Shown here one piece after another: positions 33,343-45,612 of a stretch of 64,000 bases of DNA; the first letter of the stretch is position 1, and every line of letters begins with the position of its first letter. Where the stretch lies: positions 3,534,001-3,598,000 of the forward strand of contig JAYESD010000001.1 in the NCBI GenBank assembly GCA_036927565.1. The letters run 5' to 3'. The position numbers and the translations under genes are program-made. Origin of the DNA: Tuctoria greenei (taxonomy: Eukaryota > Streptophyta > Magnoliopsida > Poales > Poaceae). Under the pieces are notes generated by a model, which was not told the DNA's origin, did no database searches, and worked only from the letters and a program-made list of their open reading frames with translations.

Positions 33343-33657
33343 GACTGGCCACAGCGGAGCCCCGCCATCGTATTTTAGCGGGCTGGATGGTCTGCAGTGG
33401 CGACGCTAAAAGAACCGGTAAACTGGCGGGAGGAGCAGTTCACCGCTAGATGTAGTGCGTCCTGCAAACAAATGGGAAGAAGAGAAAGAAAAGAAAAGAG
33501 GAGAAAAACTAATAGAATAAAGGAAGAAGATAGGGGAAAAAATATAGAGGTCCGATTTAGAGGTGAACGAGTGCAGAGAACAAAACTGTAAAACAGAGAA
33601 TCTTTTAGAGATAGTGGTATAGAGGGCTGATATAGAGGTCAACGAGTGCGAGCAGTC
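33343..33657. mobile_element. Tourist-like MITE (315 bp)
   Basis: Left end GACTGGCCACAGCGG, right end CGAGTGCGAGCAGTC, TTA on both sides (33340-33342 and 33658-33660). The right half shares over 100 bases of pattern, inverted, with 30165-30310. It starts about 150 bp after the MYB stop codon and so may lie in that gene's 3' UTR or terminator zone. Confidence 0.7.
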
Positions 33658-33660
33658 TTA

Positions 33661-34249
33661 GTGACCAAGAAAATATAATCGTATATATTCTCTACTTCTC
33701 AAAATATTTGTCAATTTTTTTTTAGCGGACAGCGTTGGGTAAAGCAGTGCAACGGCAATCACAAGTTGGCAAGGAGTTAGTATTGCCGGTTCTCTACTAG
33801 TTGTGTAGTTGACCTCCAGTGTGACTTGCCTTCATCCAGTTGCCTATTAGAATAAAACAATGACTGAAGCACTGATGTGATGAGTAAATTTCATTGACTG
33901 AGATCCTGGGGACATCACCGTAAAAAAAAAAACATGATAAGGATGTATTCATGCGCCATAATTTTTTGGTGGGCTAATATATAGGCCTCCCGAGGTGTTG
34001 GACCCTCGTATGCGCACTGGCTTCGGGCCCATCTTCCGTACTGGTCCGTTAGGCATCATGCCTTGCTTTGTCTCTGATGCCTTTGGACGAGCAAATTAAA
34101 TAGCCGCAAACATCATCATAGAGCATAATTATGAACAAGGTGGTTTTGTAGCACCTTGAGGCACAAGTAAAGAAGATAACAAAGGTCCAATGAAGTTAAT
34201 TAATTCCCGAGCTACAAAAGGGCCGCACGACCCCTTTCAAATACGAACA
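33661..34249. other. Intergenic between MYB and RBR ligase genes
   Basis: No supported gene. AT-rich, with runs of Ts near 33714 and As near 33921. 33721-33735 recalls a Stowaway remnant, but the ends are not clear. Confidence 0.4.
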
Positions 34250-34251
34250 TA

Positions 34252-34327
34252 CTCCTTCCTTTAATTTTATTTGTTACCCACTAATTTTTCAATTAACCGG
34301 TAACAAATAAAAAGAAATGGAAGAAGT
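34252..34327. mobile_element. Stowaway MITE (76 bp)
   Basis: TA-flanked CTCCTTCCTTTAATTTTATT, mirrored at the right by AATAAAAAGAAATGGAAGAAG. It folds almost end to end (TTTGTTACC / GGTAACAAA). Confidence 0.8.
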
Positions 34328-34329
34328 AG

Positions 34330-34656
34330 ATATCGTATACATGTCTAATTTAAAAATAATTTAGGTTTGTGAAATATATGTATTTTCTTTATTCTTAATT
34401 TAATATAATTAGAATATTAAATGTAATTTAAATTAAATAAAAAGTATTCTACTATCGTTAACAATTTTTTTTTCAAAAAACGGAGGCAATAAATCTAACA
34501 CTTTTGATGTTTGGATTTGTTTCTGATCAGGAAACAGGTGTTTGTTTATAGGCCGTGTTGCGTGCAATCTCAACCGATTAAATTGGGCTAAAAGCACGGC
34601 TCAAAAGAGACGACGAAAACGAGAGCAGACGTGCCGCACAGATCCCGACTGCAACT
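34330..34656. other. 5' flank of the RBR ligase gene
   Basis: Strongly AT-rich to 34500, then changing to the mixed-composition promoter or 5' UTR of the gene starting at 34657. No clear TATA box could be chosen. Confidence 0.4.
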
Positions 34657-37600
34657 ATGCAAGCTCGCGCCATGGAGGCAGCAGCGTCCGCCGCCGGTAC
34701 GGCCTCGACGCGGGTACTGGGGCCCCACGGCGGACCTTCTCCGCACTTCTCAGCGGAGGCTTCCTCGTCTTCGTCCTCCACGTCACACGCGGTGGCGTGC
34801 AACTCGAACGGTGAGGAGGAGGGTGTGCTCGACCTGGACTCTCCGTGGTTGGCGGCGGCCGAGGCGGAATCGAGGCTGGAGGCTGCGGTAGCGGCACTTG
34901 GCCTGGGCGCCAATGTTGAGGAGGAGGAGGATGAGATACGAGACAACCGGCAGCGGCAGGAGGACGAGGTCTAGTACTGACTGTACCATATCTTTTCTGG
35001 TACTTGCGGCATTGATATGTGGTACCAAGAGCCTACGATTCGCTTTTGCAATGCTTCTTATCTGTTCGATGTTTCGAGTATTTTGATCTGCAGGATTTTG
35101 GGCGGAGGGTTTTGACGAAACTTTCAGAGTTTTCTTTCTCCACTTAAAAACATAAAATCGTGACTGTGTTTTTGTTTCGTGAGCTGTAACTGAGATTTTG
35201 TAGCCTGCAATCCCGAAAAACGATCTGTACTCCTTAGAGAAGGAGTACCAGAAAAATTGTTGCTCTGAGGAAAAATAGGAGTAGCTTGTTGGAAGGGACT
35301 GATATTTGTACATGGGTAACGCACTTCTCGAAAATGATGGCCAACTCTTGACTAAATTTCATGTACTGAAGTATTTTCCCCTCAGAATTGAGTTGTCTAG
35401 GTTGAACTGTAGAGCATCTGTTTGAATTGAGATCATTGTTCATTGCAGCTGGTAGCATTGGAGGCAATATATGGGGATGATGTAGCTGTACTTGCGCACA
35501 AAGGAGGGCTCCACTATTTCCAGGTTCCTTGCTGGCCGTGACTGTTGTTTCAACTGTTCCCAGATTGTGGGAAGCCTTTTTTTTATGGTTTGTCTATTTG
35601 TTCCAGGTTTATATACGTTATGACCTGTCTGATTGTGTCAAAGTGGGTGCTATGCTTTCATCAGCTAGTCCCGGAGATTTAGGATGTTGTGGTGAACCAG
35701 ATAAATTCTCCTACACTTGCAACTTGAAGTACCTACCTCCTTTGATATTGACATGCCTTCTTCCACAGTCCTATCCAAGCAGAGACCCCCCATGTTTTGT
35801 AGTCACTGCTAAGTGGATGGATGGGCCTTATGTTTCCCAACTGTGTGAAATGCTTGACACCATTTGGACTGAGCTTCCTCGGCAGGAAGTCATGTATCAA
35901 TGGGTTGAGTGGCTACGTAGTTCTTCCATGTCATATATCTGGTCTGATGGCAAAATGACTTTAGGTCCAGATATTGTAACACATAACAGTGATAGCCGTG
36001 CAATCTCAAGAACACTCTCCTTGGAGTCTGTTATCCCTTTGATGCTGAGTTATAGTAGTAAGAAGAGGTATCAAGCATTTCTAGATCGTCTCCATATGTG
36101 CTTGATATGCCTTAACCAGACCAAAGGTAATAAGGAGTATATCTTTTATTTTTTGTTTCTTTTATTGCTGCAATGTGCCTTAATTATAACCAAGGCCTGG
36201 AACTAGAGCTGCACCCAGTTGGCCAGCGCGGTGAGTTTCTGCCCGTGCTCGCCCGTGTTCGAGCCCCGCGCTCGGCGTCGGTGCCCATCTCTTCTCTCTT
36301 AATAAATTGGCAGTGCTTCTGCCCATGACGTTCGGGCCATGTATTTCGAATTATAGACAAGGCCTGACTGGAATTTTCGTTCTTCACATAGCATATACTC
36401 TGTTTTTTCATTGATTTCATTAGGACAACTTCCTTAGTTCAAAAAACGAAGGGAGTAATGAGCATCAGTAACCTATTTTTCCTTTCCAAGCAGCATCTCG
36501 TGAAACTGAATTATGCTCATAGATTTTTTCCCTGGCTAACTTTAGTTTTGAAACAAGTAGGTTCCAACTTCGCCAAGCTGCCATGCAGACACTTGTTCTG
36601 TTTGAAATGCATGGAGACCTTATGCAGGATGCATGTCAAGGAAGGTACTGTGTTTCAGTTGGTATGCCCTGAAACCAAGTGCAATGCTTCGATTCCACCA
36701 TATCTGTTGAAGAGGCTTCTTACGGAAGAAGAATTTGAACGTTGGGATAGGCTTGTTCTTCAGAAATCATTGGACTCAATGTCAGATATTGTTTACTGCC
36801 CCTGGTGTGTCATTGGTTGCTTGGAAGATGAGGACAATATTGCACAATGTCCGAAGTGCAACTTTAGATTTTGCTCGTTCTGTAAGGAACCATGCCATCC
36901 AGGGAAGCAGTGCCTAACTCCGGAACAGAAGATACAACGCCGGCAGGTATTTTTCCTATGCAAAATAAGACCTTGCATTTGTCGATTGTAAAAAGGATTT
37001 TTATGTGCAATCTGTTAAAAGAACTTCCTGTGAAATTGTTCCTTACAGGCCTCAGGAGGGATGACTGACAAGGAGGTGGCGCAAGAATTGCTCAACATCA
37101 GAGAACTGTACAAGGATGTTCGGTTATGCCCGAGATGCCGGATGGCCATCACCAAAACAGAGGGTTGCAACAAGATGGTGTGCGGCAGCTGTGGTCAGTA
37201 CTTCTGTTTCCGATGTGGCCAGGCCATCACTGGTTATGAGCATTTCTGGTAGGCCATCGAGGTGTATTTTCATGTCTTTGTTATATGGAAGAAACTCAGA
37301 ATCTCTGTGTTTCTCTTTACATGCTTATATAATTTGGCAAAATATAACACAAACACATCTTTTCTTTTATTGAAATCGCAAATCCTTCCATTGCAGGGAT
37401 GCGGGAAACTGCAAACTCTTTGAGGCCAGAGACATAGCGGAGTGGGAAAGGCAGATGGAAGCCATGCAAATCGGTCGTCGGATGCGAATTTTATTGCGCC
37501 CAATTGGAGGTACCGTCAGATGCCCGAAGTGTCGTGCGAACAATTTCAAGGTAAGGAAAGGCTTGTATTTTTTTTTTCAGACCAGCTATTCTGCCTTCAT

Positions 37601-37746
37601 AAAATCTGATTCTGAGAAAAATTACATGCGTCCAGGATGATGAAAGGTACATTTTCTGCTGGTCGTGCCGGGCCAACATCTGCACGCTGTGCAAGCGGAG
37701 GGTAGAGGGCAAGAAGAGGGCACACGAATGCATTGGGCTCGAGTAG
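34657..37746 (+). CDS. RWD + RBR-type E3 ubiquitin ligase (RNF14-like), seven exons
   Basis: Exons 34657-34968, 35449-35523, 35607-36126, 36561-36946, 37049-37248, 37397-37550 and 37636-37746 give 1758 nt (585 aa) with consistent phase. An in-frame ATG at 34672 is an alternative start. After a variable Ala/Ser N-terminus comes an RWD domain (LVALEAIYGDDVAVL to about residue 240). RING1 starts at C294 (CLICL...LPCRHLFCLKCM). The IBR is VYCPWC...CPKCNFRFCSFC...CHPGKQC. RING2 is LCPRCRMAITKTEGCNKMVC...CFRCG. The Cys in EGCNKM (about 471) is the expected catalytic residue that receives ubiquitin from an E2 as a thioester. The C-terminal GTVRCPKCRANNFK...CWSC and CTLCKRR add further Cys pairs. RNF14 homologues act in cytosol and nucleus. 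Intron 3 carries a small Stowaway. All key residues are intact. Confidence 0.93.
36398..36455. mobile_element. Short Stowaway-like MITE inside intron 3 of the RBR gene
   Basis: TA-flanked. CTCTGTTTTTT at the left and AAAAAACGAAGGGAG at the right form the terminal inverted repeat. About 58 bp, shorter than usual, so probably an internal deletion derivative. Confidence 0.55.
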
Positions 37747-38056
37747 CATTTGATCCCGTTACGACATGCATCTGTAACCTTCGCTGTCCAATTCTGAACC
37801 TCACTAAGTATCTTACGGTATTTGTCGTCGATCTACGACCTACCTAGTTAGGAGTATCAGTGTCTTACCCGTTCCATTGTGTATGGCAAGTTACTTTTCC
37901 GTCATTGCTTCGGCCATAACTCTCTAGCTGCAGAGTCCTCTTTGTAAAAAATGTTCCTTTGTGGAATTTGCAAACAAGAGCGATACGAGACGATGTTATA
38001 GCTGAGATGGTGTCAGTGCCACTACATGGATATGATACACAAAGCTCATAGCTAGT
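37747..38056. other. 3' flank of the RBR ligase gene
   Basis: Probably the 3' UTR and terminator of the ligase gene. No AATAAA-type signal stands out and no other gene is seen. Confidence 0.4.
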
Positions 38057-38058
38057 GA

Positions 38059-38157
38059 CTCCTCCCATTCGAAATCGTTGACAGTAAACCAATATTTTTA
38101 ATACAATTTAGAACTAGATTTATTATTTTAATGACATCAATTTTAAAAAGGAGGGAG
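38059..38157. mobile_element. Stowaway MITE
   Basis: Right end GGAGGGAG followed by TA. Left end CTCCTCCCATTC is slightly decayed and its TA is lost. The interior AATTTAGAACTAGATTTATTATTTTAATGAC matches the widespread grass Stowaway core. Confidence 0.75.
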
Positions 38158-38159
38158 TA

Positions 38160-38743
38160 TTATCCTGGTCAACCATGCATAAGATGGCATTTCACCTCCA
38201 GATAGGATCTGTGTTTATCCTGGTTTATGTTTTTTTAGCAGGTTAATTATCCCGATTTATGTTGATTATTAACACGCTGCGTGAAACAGCCTCGGTTAGC
38301 TGTTTAATCATTGTCAGTCATGGATGGGCCGCTAACGTTTTGCCGCCATTTGTGATCCTTCTGCGCTCTCAGTGAATGCGACTTCTCTCCTCCCACTTTT
38401 TCTTCCCATGCTTTCTCCGGCCAGGTGTTGATATTTAATTGGTCCACTATTCCTCCCTCACACACATCAGACGGCAGATAGAAGTAACGGCTCAGAGGAA
38501 ACTGACGTCACAGGCTGGGCGTCACATAACGCACGCGGGTAGTGAAAAAAATGGCAATAAACATAAAAACACTCCGCGAGTACGTATGGAGAAATATTTT
38601 AATAATTACATTATATCATTGAAGACTTGTAGGTTGTTACACCTGCTGCAATAGAGAGAAGATCCATACGACCATACTCTTGATAGGATCTGTTGCTGCA
38701 GCCTGCAAGAGGGAGAGAAGACCCATACGGCCAGACCCTTGGT
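38160..38743. other. Intergenic region left of the copia insertion
   Basis: No gene. At 38653-38740 a block of the form GAGAGAAGA-CCATACG-CCA occurs twice (38655 and 38712), a local 57 bp direct duplication next to the retrotransposon target site. Confidence 0.45.
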
Positions 38744-38748
38744 GTGAC

Positions 38749-39230
38749 TGTTAGAACTTTATTAGGATGACCACAGGTATTAGGAGTTGGTTACACCCGT
38801 AACAAATTCAATCTCCTCTTCCCCAAGTCCTGATCGGAGGACACCCAACAAATTCTGTTGGGATGGCCCCTTCGGACGTCCTCCCTCCCCTCTATATAAG
38901 TAAAGCTAATTGCCTTCAATTAGCCAACACAATTAGACCCAAACACCCTCAATTTAGAAGGAACCAATCTCCTTGGGGGGAAGTCCGGGGAAGGCCACCC
39001 ATCGTCCTGCAGCAGCTCGCCGGCGGTGCTACTCCAGTCGGTGGCAGTGGCTTGTGCCCTCCCGACCTTCTCCATGGTCGCTACTTCCTCTACACCTGAA
39101 GGTATGTTCATCTAATCCCTAAACCCCAGTAGAATAGGCATTGTTTGGTGCTTGTTTTGCTCTCTGCTCTTGCTAATTAGGCCGAATCCTAACCTCAATT
39201 AGGGCTAAGCATCATCATCAGAACACAACA
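38749..39230 (+). repeat. 5' LTR of the 38.7 kb copia
   Basis: 482 bp, TGTT...AACA. A TATA box (CTCTATATAAG, about 38890-38900) is preceded by CCTCCCTCCCC and marks the element's own promoter. Matches 45613-46095 apart from scattered substitutions. Confidence 0.92.
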
Positions 39231-40862
39231 ATGGCGTCAGAGCCACCCTATTTGGGATTAGGGTTTCGACCACTTAGATCTAACCTAAGCTTGATCTGTC
39301 TAAGATCAAATCAGAGACATCGAATTGATCTCTATACCCTAAGCACACAATCTAACAACATTTAGAAGGAGGTGATCAAATCTAAGCAAATTAGGGTTCG
39401 AATTCATAGTAGAATCGAACCAAATTTATGGATTAGGGTTGCATAATCCCAAACCAATGTCAAATAAGGATTCAAATCGAATTAAACCTCGGATTGAATC
39501 AAACTCAGAAGCAAATTAGGATCCATATTTGAATTGAACTCAAACTGGATCAAATCCGAAGCCAAAAACACGGATTAAACTCAGAACAGGGAGGGGATTA
39601 GAAGAACTTGCCTTAGTTTCAGCTTTGACTCTCCATGTTGACGCTTCGCACTCGCCGGAGACCATCGCCGCCGCTCACTTGGGTCATCTCCTCGCCGGAG
39701 CACCCGAGCGCAACACCTCCTTAGCCGCTTCCGGGAACCCGACGGTCCCCTCGGCAGCGGCGTGCTCACCCAACAGCGAGCACCGCGCGCCGACGAGAGG
39801 ACCACGGTGCGCCACCGGGCCTTAGTGCCGCCGCAGTTAGGTTTGAAACCCTAACCCTAGGCGAGCGGGCTTCCCTCTACTCAGTCGCCCCGACCGGCGG
39901 TCAACCTCTCAACGGCGAGCTGCCTCACGGCAACCACGTGCGCTGGAGTGGTTGCTGCGGCGGGGCCGGCGAGCACACCATCGCCTCTACAGTGCCGCCT
40001 CTCTCTCTCCACTCTCTGTATGTGACCGAAGGGATCAGGGGAGAGGAGAATGGCAAGGGTTTCAGCCGGTTTCACCTTATGTATCTTAGCCCGATCAACT
40101 CCAGCCGTCGGATAAACAATCGACGCATCAGATTTTTAGGGCCACGTGTACCAATTAATCGTGGCCGATCATCTCAGTTTTGACGCCAGTACAAGGCGGC
40201 GGCGCGCGCAGGCCTCCCAGTCCAGCCGCGGCGCGAACGGCTGGGCCGCCAGCCCATGCGGGAGGGCATCATGGGCCCTTTTGGGCTGCCCTTTCCATTT
40301 AGCAGGGAATTTTCCCATCTAATTAGCAGGCCAGTGGGCTCAAATCAGGGGTAGGCTGCACCACTAAGGTCGGCTTTTCCTTTTTCCTTTTTGGGGATTT
40401 TAGTTATTTCAGTGTTGGGCCTTGGGCCAATTTAGCAATGAGGCCAGGCCAACATGCCGGTTTTTAATTTTCCTTTTCCAGGGAATTTTCAGAAAAATAA
40501 CAGTGGGCCTTGGGCTCATTTTCTTAGTTGGGATGGACCACAAATTAGGGCTTTTGGGCCAAATTAGTAGTGGGTTAATCTTAGTATTTTCTGAATTTTC
40601 CAGAGAATAAAATATGGGCAATAAATTTTGTGGGACCCACTGATTAAATTAATATGGCTAAGAAAAATAATTAGTTTTTGTGTGATGTATTGCAATATAA
40701 TGGTGTAATGTTTTTAGTATAATTATTGATATTATTATTGCTCACTTAGTAAATTTTCTCAGTCATTTAATTTAATAATTGTTGTAGATCATTTTAGTAA
40801 ATTATGGAAAATGCCCATTATTATGCTTCCGCTGTTCAGTTTTTCATGGTAATTTTTAAGAA

Positions 40863-41135
40863 GTAGCCAACGTGAAAATTAAAATTACTTTGTTCTCAGT
40901 TATATCCTGCATAATAAAATTTTGCTAAGTAGCCAACGTGAATATCAAAGTTTTATTATGCTCTCAGTTTCATGGTAAGTTATGATTAAGTGGCCAACGT
41001 GAACAACATAATTTACTATGCTCTCAGTCATTAAGTCATGGAATTTTGTTGTGTAGCCAACGTGAAAAATAAAATATGCCATGTTCTAAGTTATTTTGGA
41101 TGCATGTTTTGTTGAAGTAGCCAATATGAAAAGAC
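40863..41135 (+). repeat. Five-copy ~63 bp tandem repeat in the copia leader
   Basis: AGCCAACGTGAA (one copy GGCCAACGTGAA, the last AGCCAATATGAA) starts at 40865, 40931, 40992, 41055 and 41119, a period of 61-66 bases. Most copies are followed by an AT-rich arm and ATGCTCTCAGT or TGTTCTCAGT. It ends directly before the gag frame. Confidence 0.9.
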
Positions 41136-41172
41136 AAAACACTGCATCTCTGTTTGTTTTTTTAATAAATTT

Positions 41173-44100
41173 ATGCATTCGCTTATGTTTATTGTTCTTT
41201 TCACATTTTTTGAAGGTTCCTCGGGCGTGAATCACACACTCAGTCTTATGTCCTCCATAGAGCACCTTAATGGCAACAATTATGGTGTATGGAGGGAAAG
41301 CTTAGAGATTACTCTGGCAGTTTCAGATTTAGACTTAGCACTGACGACACCTCTACCCTCAGCTCCTGTCATTCTTTCTGAGAAACAACCTCAGGAGAGT
41401 CAGGAGGCCTACACTAAGCGGATAGATATCTATAACAAGGTTGTCGCATCCTACACTGAGGTTCGTTCTAAGTGGAACGCATCAAACAGGAAGTGTTTGA
41501 TGATAATTAAGGGCACTATCTCACAAGCAATTAGGAGCTCCATTCCTAAGTGCTAGTTTGCCACAGAATACCTCCAAAAAGTCAAGAGTCAGTTCACTGG
41601 CTTGTCTAAGGCCACTGCGAGCACTCTTATCAAGAGGCTCTTTACTGAGAAATTCACTGGAGGTAATGTGAGAGATCACATACTTAGGATGACAAGCATG
41701 GCTACTAAGCTTAAGACAATGGACTTAGGGGTGAAAGATGAATTCCTTGTGCATGTCATCTTTGCCTCACTTCCAAAAGAATTTAAGCTATTTGTCATCA
41801 ACTACAACTCTATGCCAGAGCAATGGAACTTAGAGAAACTAATGGCTATGTGTGTCCAAGAAGGGGAAAGAATTAAGTCTGCTCGCGGAGTTGACACTAT
41901 CAACTACGTGAGTGGAAAAGGCAAGAAGAACTTCCATTCTTCAAAGCCAAACCTCAGCATTCCTCGGAAGGACAAGGGTAAATCTAAGGTCCCACATGAA
42001 CACTCTAGCAAGAGTGAGAAAGTGGATAAGGATAAGTGTTTCTTTTGTAAAGAGAACGAACACTTTCAAAAGGTTTGCATTGGCTTTCTAAAGTGGTGCA
42101 ATAAGAGAGGTATAGACTTAGTAACTTAAGTTGATAAATCCCTGTACTTAGGCTATTCATCATCTACTTGGTGGATTGACTCAGGTGCCACTGTTCACAT
42201 TACTCATTCGATGCAGAGGTTGAATATAAGGAGGAACCTAAGAAGAGGAGAAAAGAGCATTAGAGTTGCTGACAGACACGAAGCTCATGTTGAAGCCATT
42301 GGAGAAATCCCCTTAGTACTTAGTGATGGCTTTGTACTTGTGCTTCGTGATGTCCTCTATGTACCCTCAGTTAGGAGGAATTTAATATCAGTTTCATGCT
42401 TAGATGATTATGGATTTGTATGCCACTTTGGCAATGACAAATGTATCATTAAGTTTGATAATAAGATTGTGGGTCTTGCCATGAGACAAGACCAACTTTA
42501 TTTGCTATCTACACATGATAATGTGAATCAGATAAGCGATATTCAGAATTCCTCACGTAACGACTCAGGCTTTCATAAGCGCAAAAGAATCGATCCCGAA
42601 ACATCATCAAAATTATGGCACTGTCGCTTAGGCCATATTTTGAGGGGGGGAATTGAACGACTTGTCTCGTAATCGACTCTTCCTCGTTTGGACTTTTCAG
42701 ATTCAGAAGAATGCATAGACTGCATAAAAGGAAAATTCACTAAGACTATTAAAAAAGGTGCCAAATGTAGTACGGGAATATTAGAATTAGTACACACAGA
42801 CGTCTATGACCCCTTTCCCATTGTCTCTGTTGATGGTTTTGACTCATTCATAACCTTCACGGATGACTATACTCATTATGGCTACATTTATCCAATCAAG
42901 GATCGATCCAAAGCATTAGATAAGTTTAAGATATTTAAGGTTGAAGTTGATAATCAACACAACACTAAGATAAAGGTCGTTAGGTCCGATCGTGGTGATG
43001 AGTACTATGGTCGGCACACCCCATATTGCCAAGTTCCAGGACCGTTTGCACGGTTCCTACAGGAACATGGCATAGTCTCCTAGTATTCTACACCGGGCGA
43101 GCCTCAGCAAAATGGAGTAGCGGAACGGCGCAACCGCATGCTAATGGACATGGTTAGATCCATGCTTAGTTATTCAGACTTGCCAGTTACCTTGTGGATG
43201 GAGGCGTTAAAAACTGCTATCCATTTGCTTAATCGGGTTCCTACTAAGGTGGTGCCGAAAACACCGTATGAGATGTGGACTAGATGTAAGCCCTCACTTA
43301 GATACTTGCACATCAGGGGTTGTCCTGCTGAGGCTAAGATATTTAACCCAAACTTAGAAAAGTTGGATCCTAAAACAGTTACCTGTCATTTTATTGGCTA
43401 TCCAGATAAGAGTAAGGGCTTTCGTTTCTACTATTCCGACAGGCACACTAAGTTTGTAGAAACGATACATGTCGTTTTCTTAGAGGATTCAATGATCAGG
43501 GGGGGCACGATAAGACGTGAAATTGATCTTGAGGAGAAGCGGGTTTACATGCCCACTCTTATGATTCAAGAACCATTTTCACTCTACCTGCTATCGATGC
43601 ACCACAAGTGCCTGATGATGGTGATGCAACACCTGTTATTCATTCTCCATCAGTGATAGAAAATAATGATGCACCTGTACAATAGGATCCAGCTCACCCT
43701 TTTGAGCAACCTCAGTCAGGTGTTGCTAATGAGGAACAACAGCCGCCCCAAAATGATGCGCAACTTAGAAGATCTCAGAGAGCCAGACGGTCCGCAATAC
43801 CAGATGACTCTGAGGTCTATATAAGTGAAGAGTTTCAAATGTAGGATGATCCCTCCTCATTTGAACAAGCTATGAGCAGTCCTCAGTCATCCGAGTGGCG
43901 TAAAGCCATGGAGGATGAGATGAGGTCTATGGATGCAAACAAAGTCTGGGAATTAGTTAAAGTTCCTAAAGGAGCCAAAACAGTAGGCTGCAAATGGGTC
44001 TACAAATACAAACGTGACTCCAGAGGGAACATTGAGAAGTGTAAAGTCAGACTTGTTGCAAAAGGTTTCACTCAAAGAGAGGGTGTTGATTACAACGAGA

Positions 44101-45420
44101 CATTCTCACCCGTCTCGACTAAGGATTCGTTCAGAATCATCATGGTATTAGTAGTGCATTATGACTTAGAATTACATCAGATAGATGTAAAGACGGTGTT
44201 TCTCAATGGGAATATAAATGAGGATGTCTATACGATGCAACCGAAAGGTTTTGTCGCTAAGGGTAAGGAGAACATGGGATGCCAACTTAGGAAGTCCATT
44301 TATGGACTCAAACAGGCCTCACGATAATGGTATCTCAAGTTCGATGAGATAATCAGGAAATTTGGGTTTAATAAGAATGAGGAGGACAATTGCATATGCA
44401 CTAAGTTTAAAAATGGAAAATTCATCTTTCTCGTGCTTTATGTAGATGATATACTACTTGCGAGTAGTAACGTCGATATACTATTAGAAACTAAGAAGTT
44501 CTTGTCCTCGAACTTTGATATGGAAGATTTAGGTGAAGCCTCCTATGTCTTGGGCATAGAGATTCACCAAGATAGAGTTAAGGGGGTATTAGGTCTTTCA
44601 CAAAAGACATACTTAGAGAATGTACTTAAAAAATACAGTATGCATAAGAGCAAGGCCACACCTGCTCCCATTATCAAGGGCGATAAGTTTGGGAACTTTC
44701 AGTGTCCTAAGAATCAGTATGAAGTCAATCATATGAAAGCAGTTCCCTATGCTTCAGCTGTCGGAAGCCTTCAATATGCTCAAGTTTGTACACGCCCTGA
44801 CTTAGCTTATGTTACCAGGATGCTTGGCATATATCAGGCCAATTTAGGACCCGACCACTGGAAGGCAGTTAAGAAAGCACTAAGATATGTGCAAGGTACT
44901 AAGAGTCTCATGTTGACTTATCAGAAATCAAACTCACTAGAAATATTTGGTTACTCAGACTCAGACTTCGCAGGGTGCGTGGACACTAGGAAATCCACAT
45001 CAGGAGACATTTTCACCCTTGCGAATGGAGCTATTTCTTGGAAAAGCTCCAAACAAATCATCATGACATCATCCACGATGTATGCTGAGTTTGTTGCTTG
45101 CTATGAGGCATCGGGACATGTTATGTGGCTTAAGAAATTTGTACCTGGGCTTAAAATGGTCGACAACATTGAGAAACCACTTAAGCTATACTACGATAAA
45201 AAACTAGCAGTATTGTACTATCACAACAATAAGTCGAGTGGTGCTGCCAAACACATCGACATTAAGTACTATGTTGTGAAAGAATGAATCCAAGATCATG
45301 TCATCAGTCTAGAGCATATTAGTATTGAGCAGATGCTCGCGGATCCGCTAACTAAAGGTCTTCTGCCCAGCGTGTTCAGGAGACACGTAACCAGTATGGG
45401 TTTGAGGGAGTACCTGTGAT
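41173..45420 (+). pseudogene. Copia gag-pol with several in-frame stops
   Basis: In order: UBN2-like gag (EHLNGNNYGVWRESLEITL); zinc knuckle CFFCKENEHFQKVC; protease WWIDSGATVHITHS (42166-42207); pre-integrase LWHCRLGHI; integrase with HTDVYDP, FTDDYTHYGY, RSDRGDEYYG and QQNGVAERR (the DDE set appears present); RT with KWVYKYKRD and catalytic YVDD (44441-44452); RNase H through ADPLTKGL (about 45337-45360). Stops or frame breaks occur near 41556, 42129, 42672, 43083, 43656, 44327 and 45287. Most stops look like single-base decay inside otherwise conserved text, so it is probably an old, immobile copy. Confidence 0.92.
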
Positions 45421-45612
45421 ACCTGGACACTAGGGGCGAAACTTAGTTTAGGACATGTTTCTAAGTGTAAGATGTAATGTGGTCATCGAGTCAAGCAGTA
45501 CATAACTGACTGTTTCGATGCGCTGTTCCCTTTATATCAAGCATGAGGAAATAATGTTAAAAGTTTATGTGTTTAGAAATCAGTATATGTGACTTGTGTT
45601 CAAGGGGGGGAA

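Noticed and set aside
30159..33663. CACTA transposon carrying the MYB gene (ends CACTAAGAC... and ...GTCTTAGTG)
   Set aside because: The 3 bp flanks (TAA and ACC) do not match, and each side has its own TAA/TAA or TTA/TTA duplication at nearer ends. Two inverted Tourist-like elements explain the pattern better.
40863..41135. Satellite or centromeric tandem repeat
   Set aside because: Only five units, confined to the leader of a defined retrotransposon.
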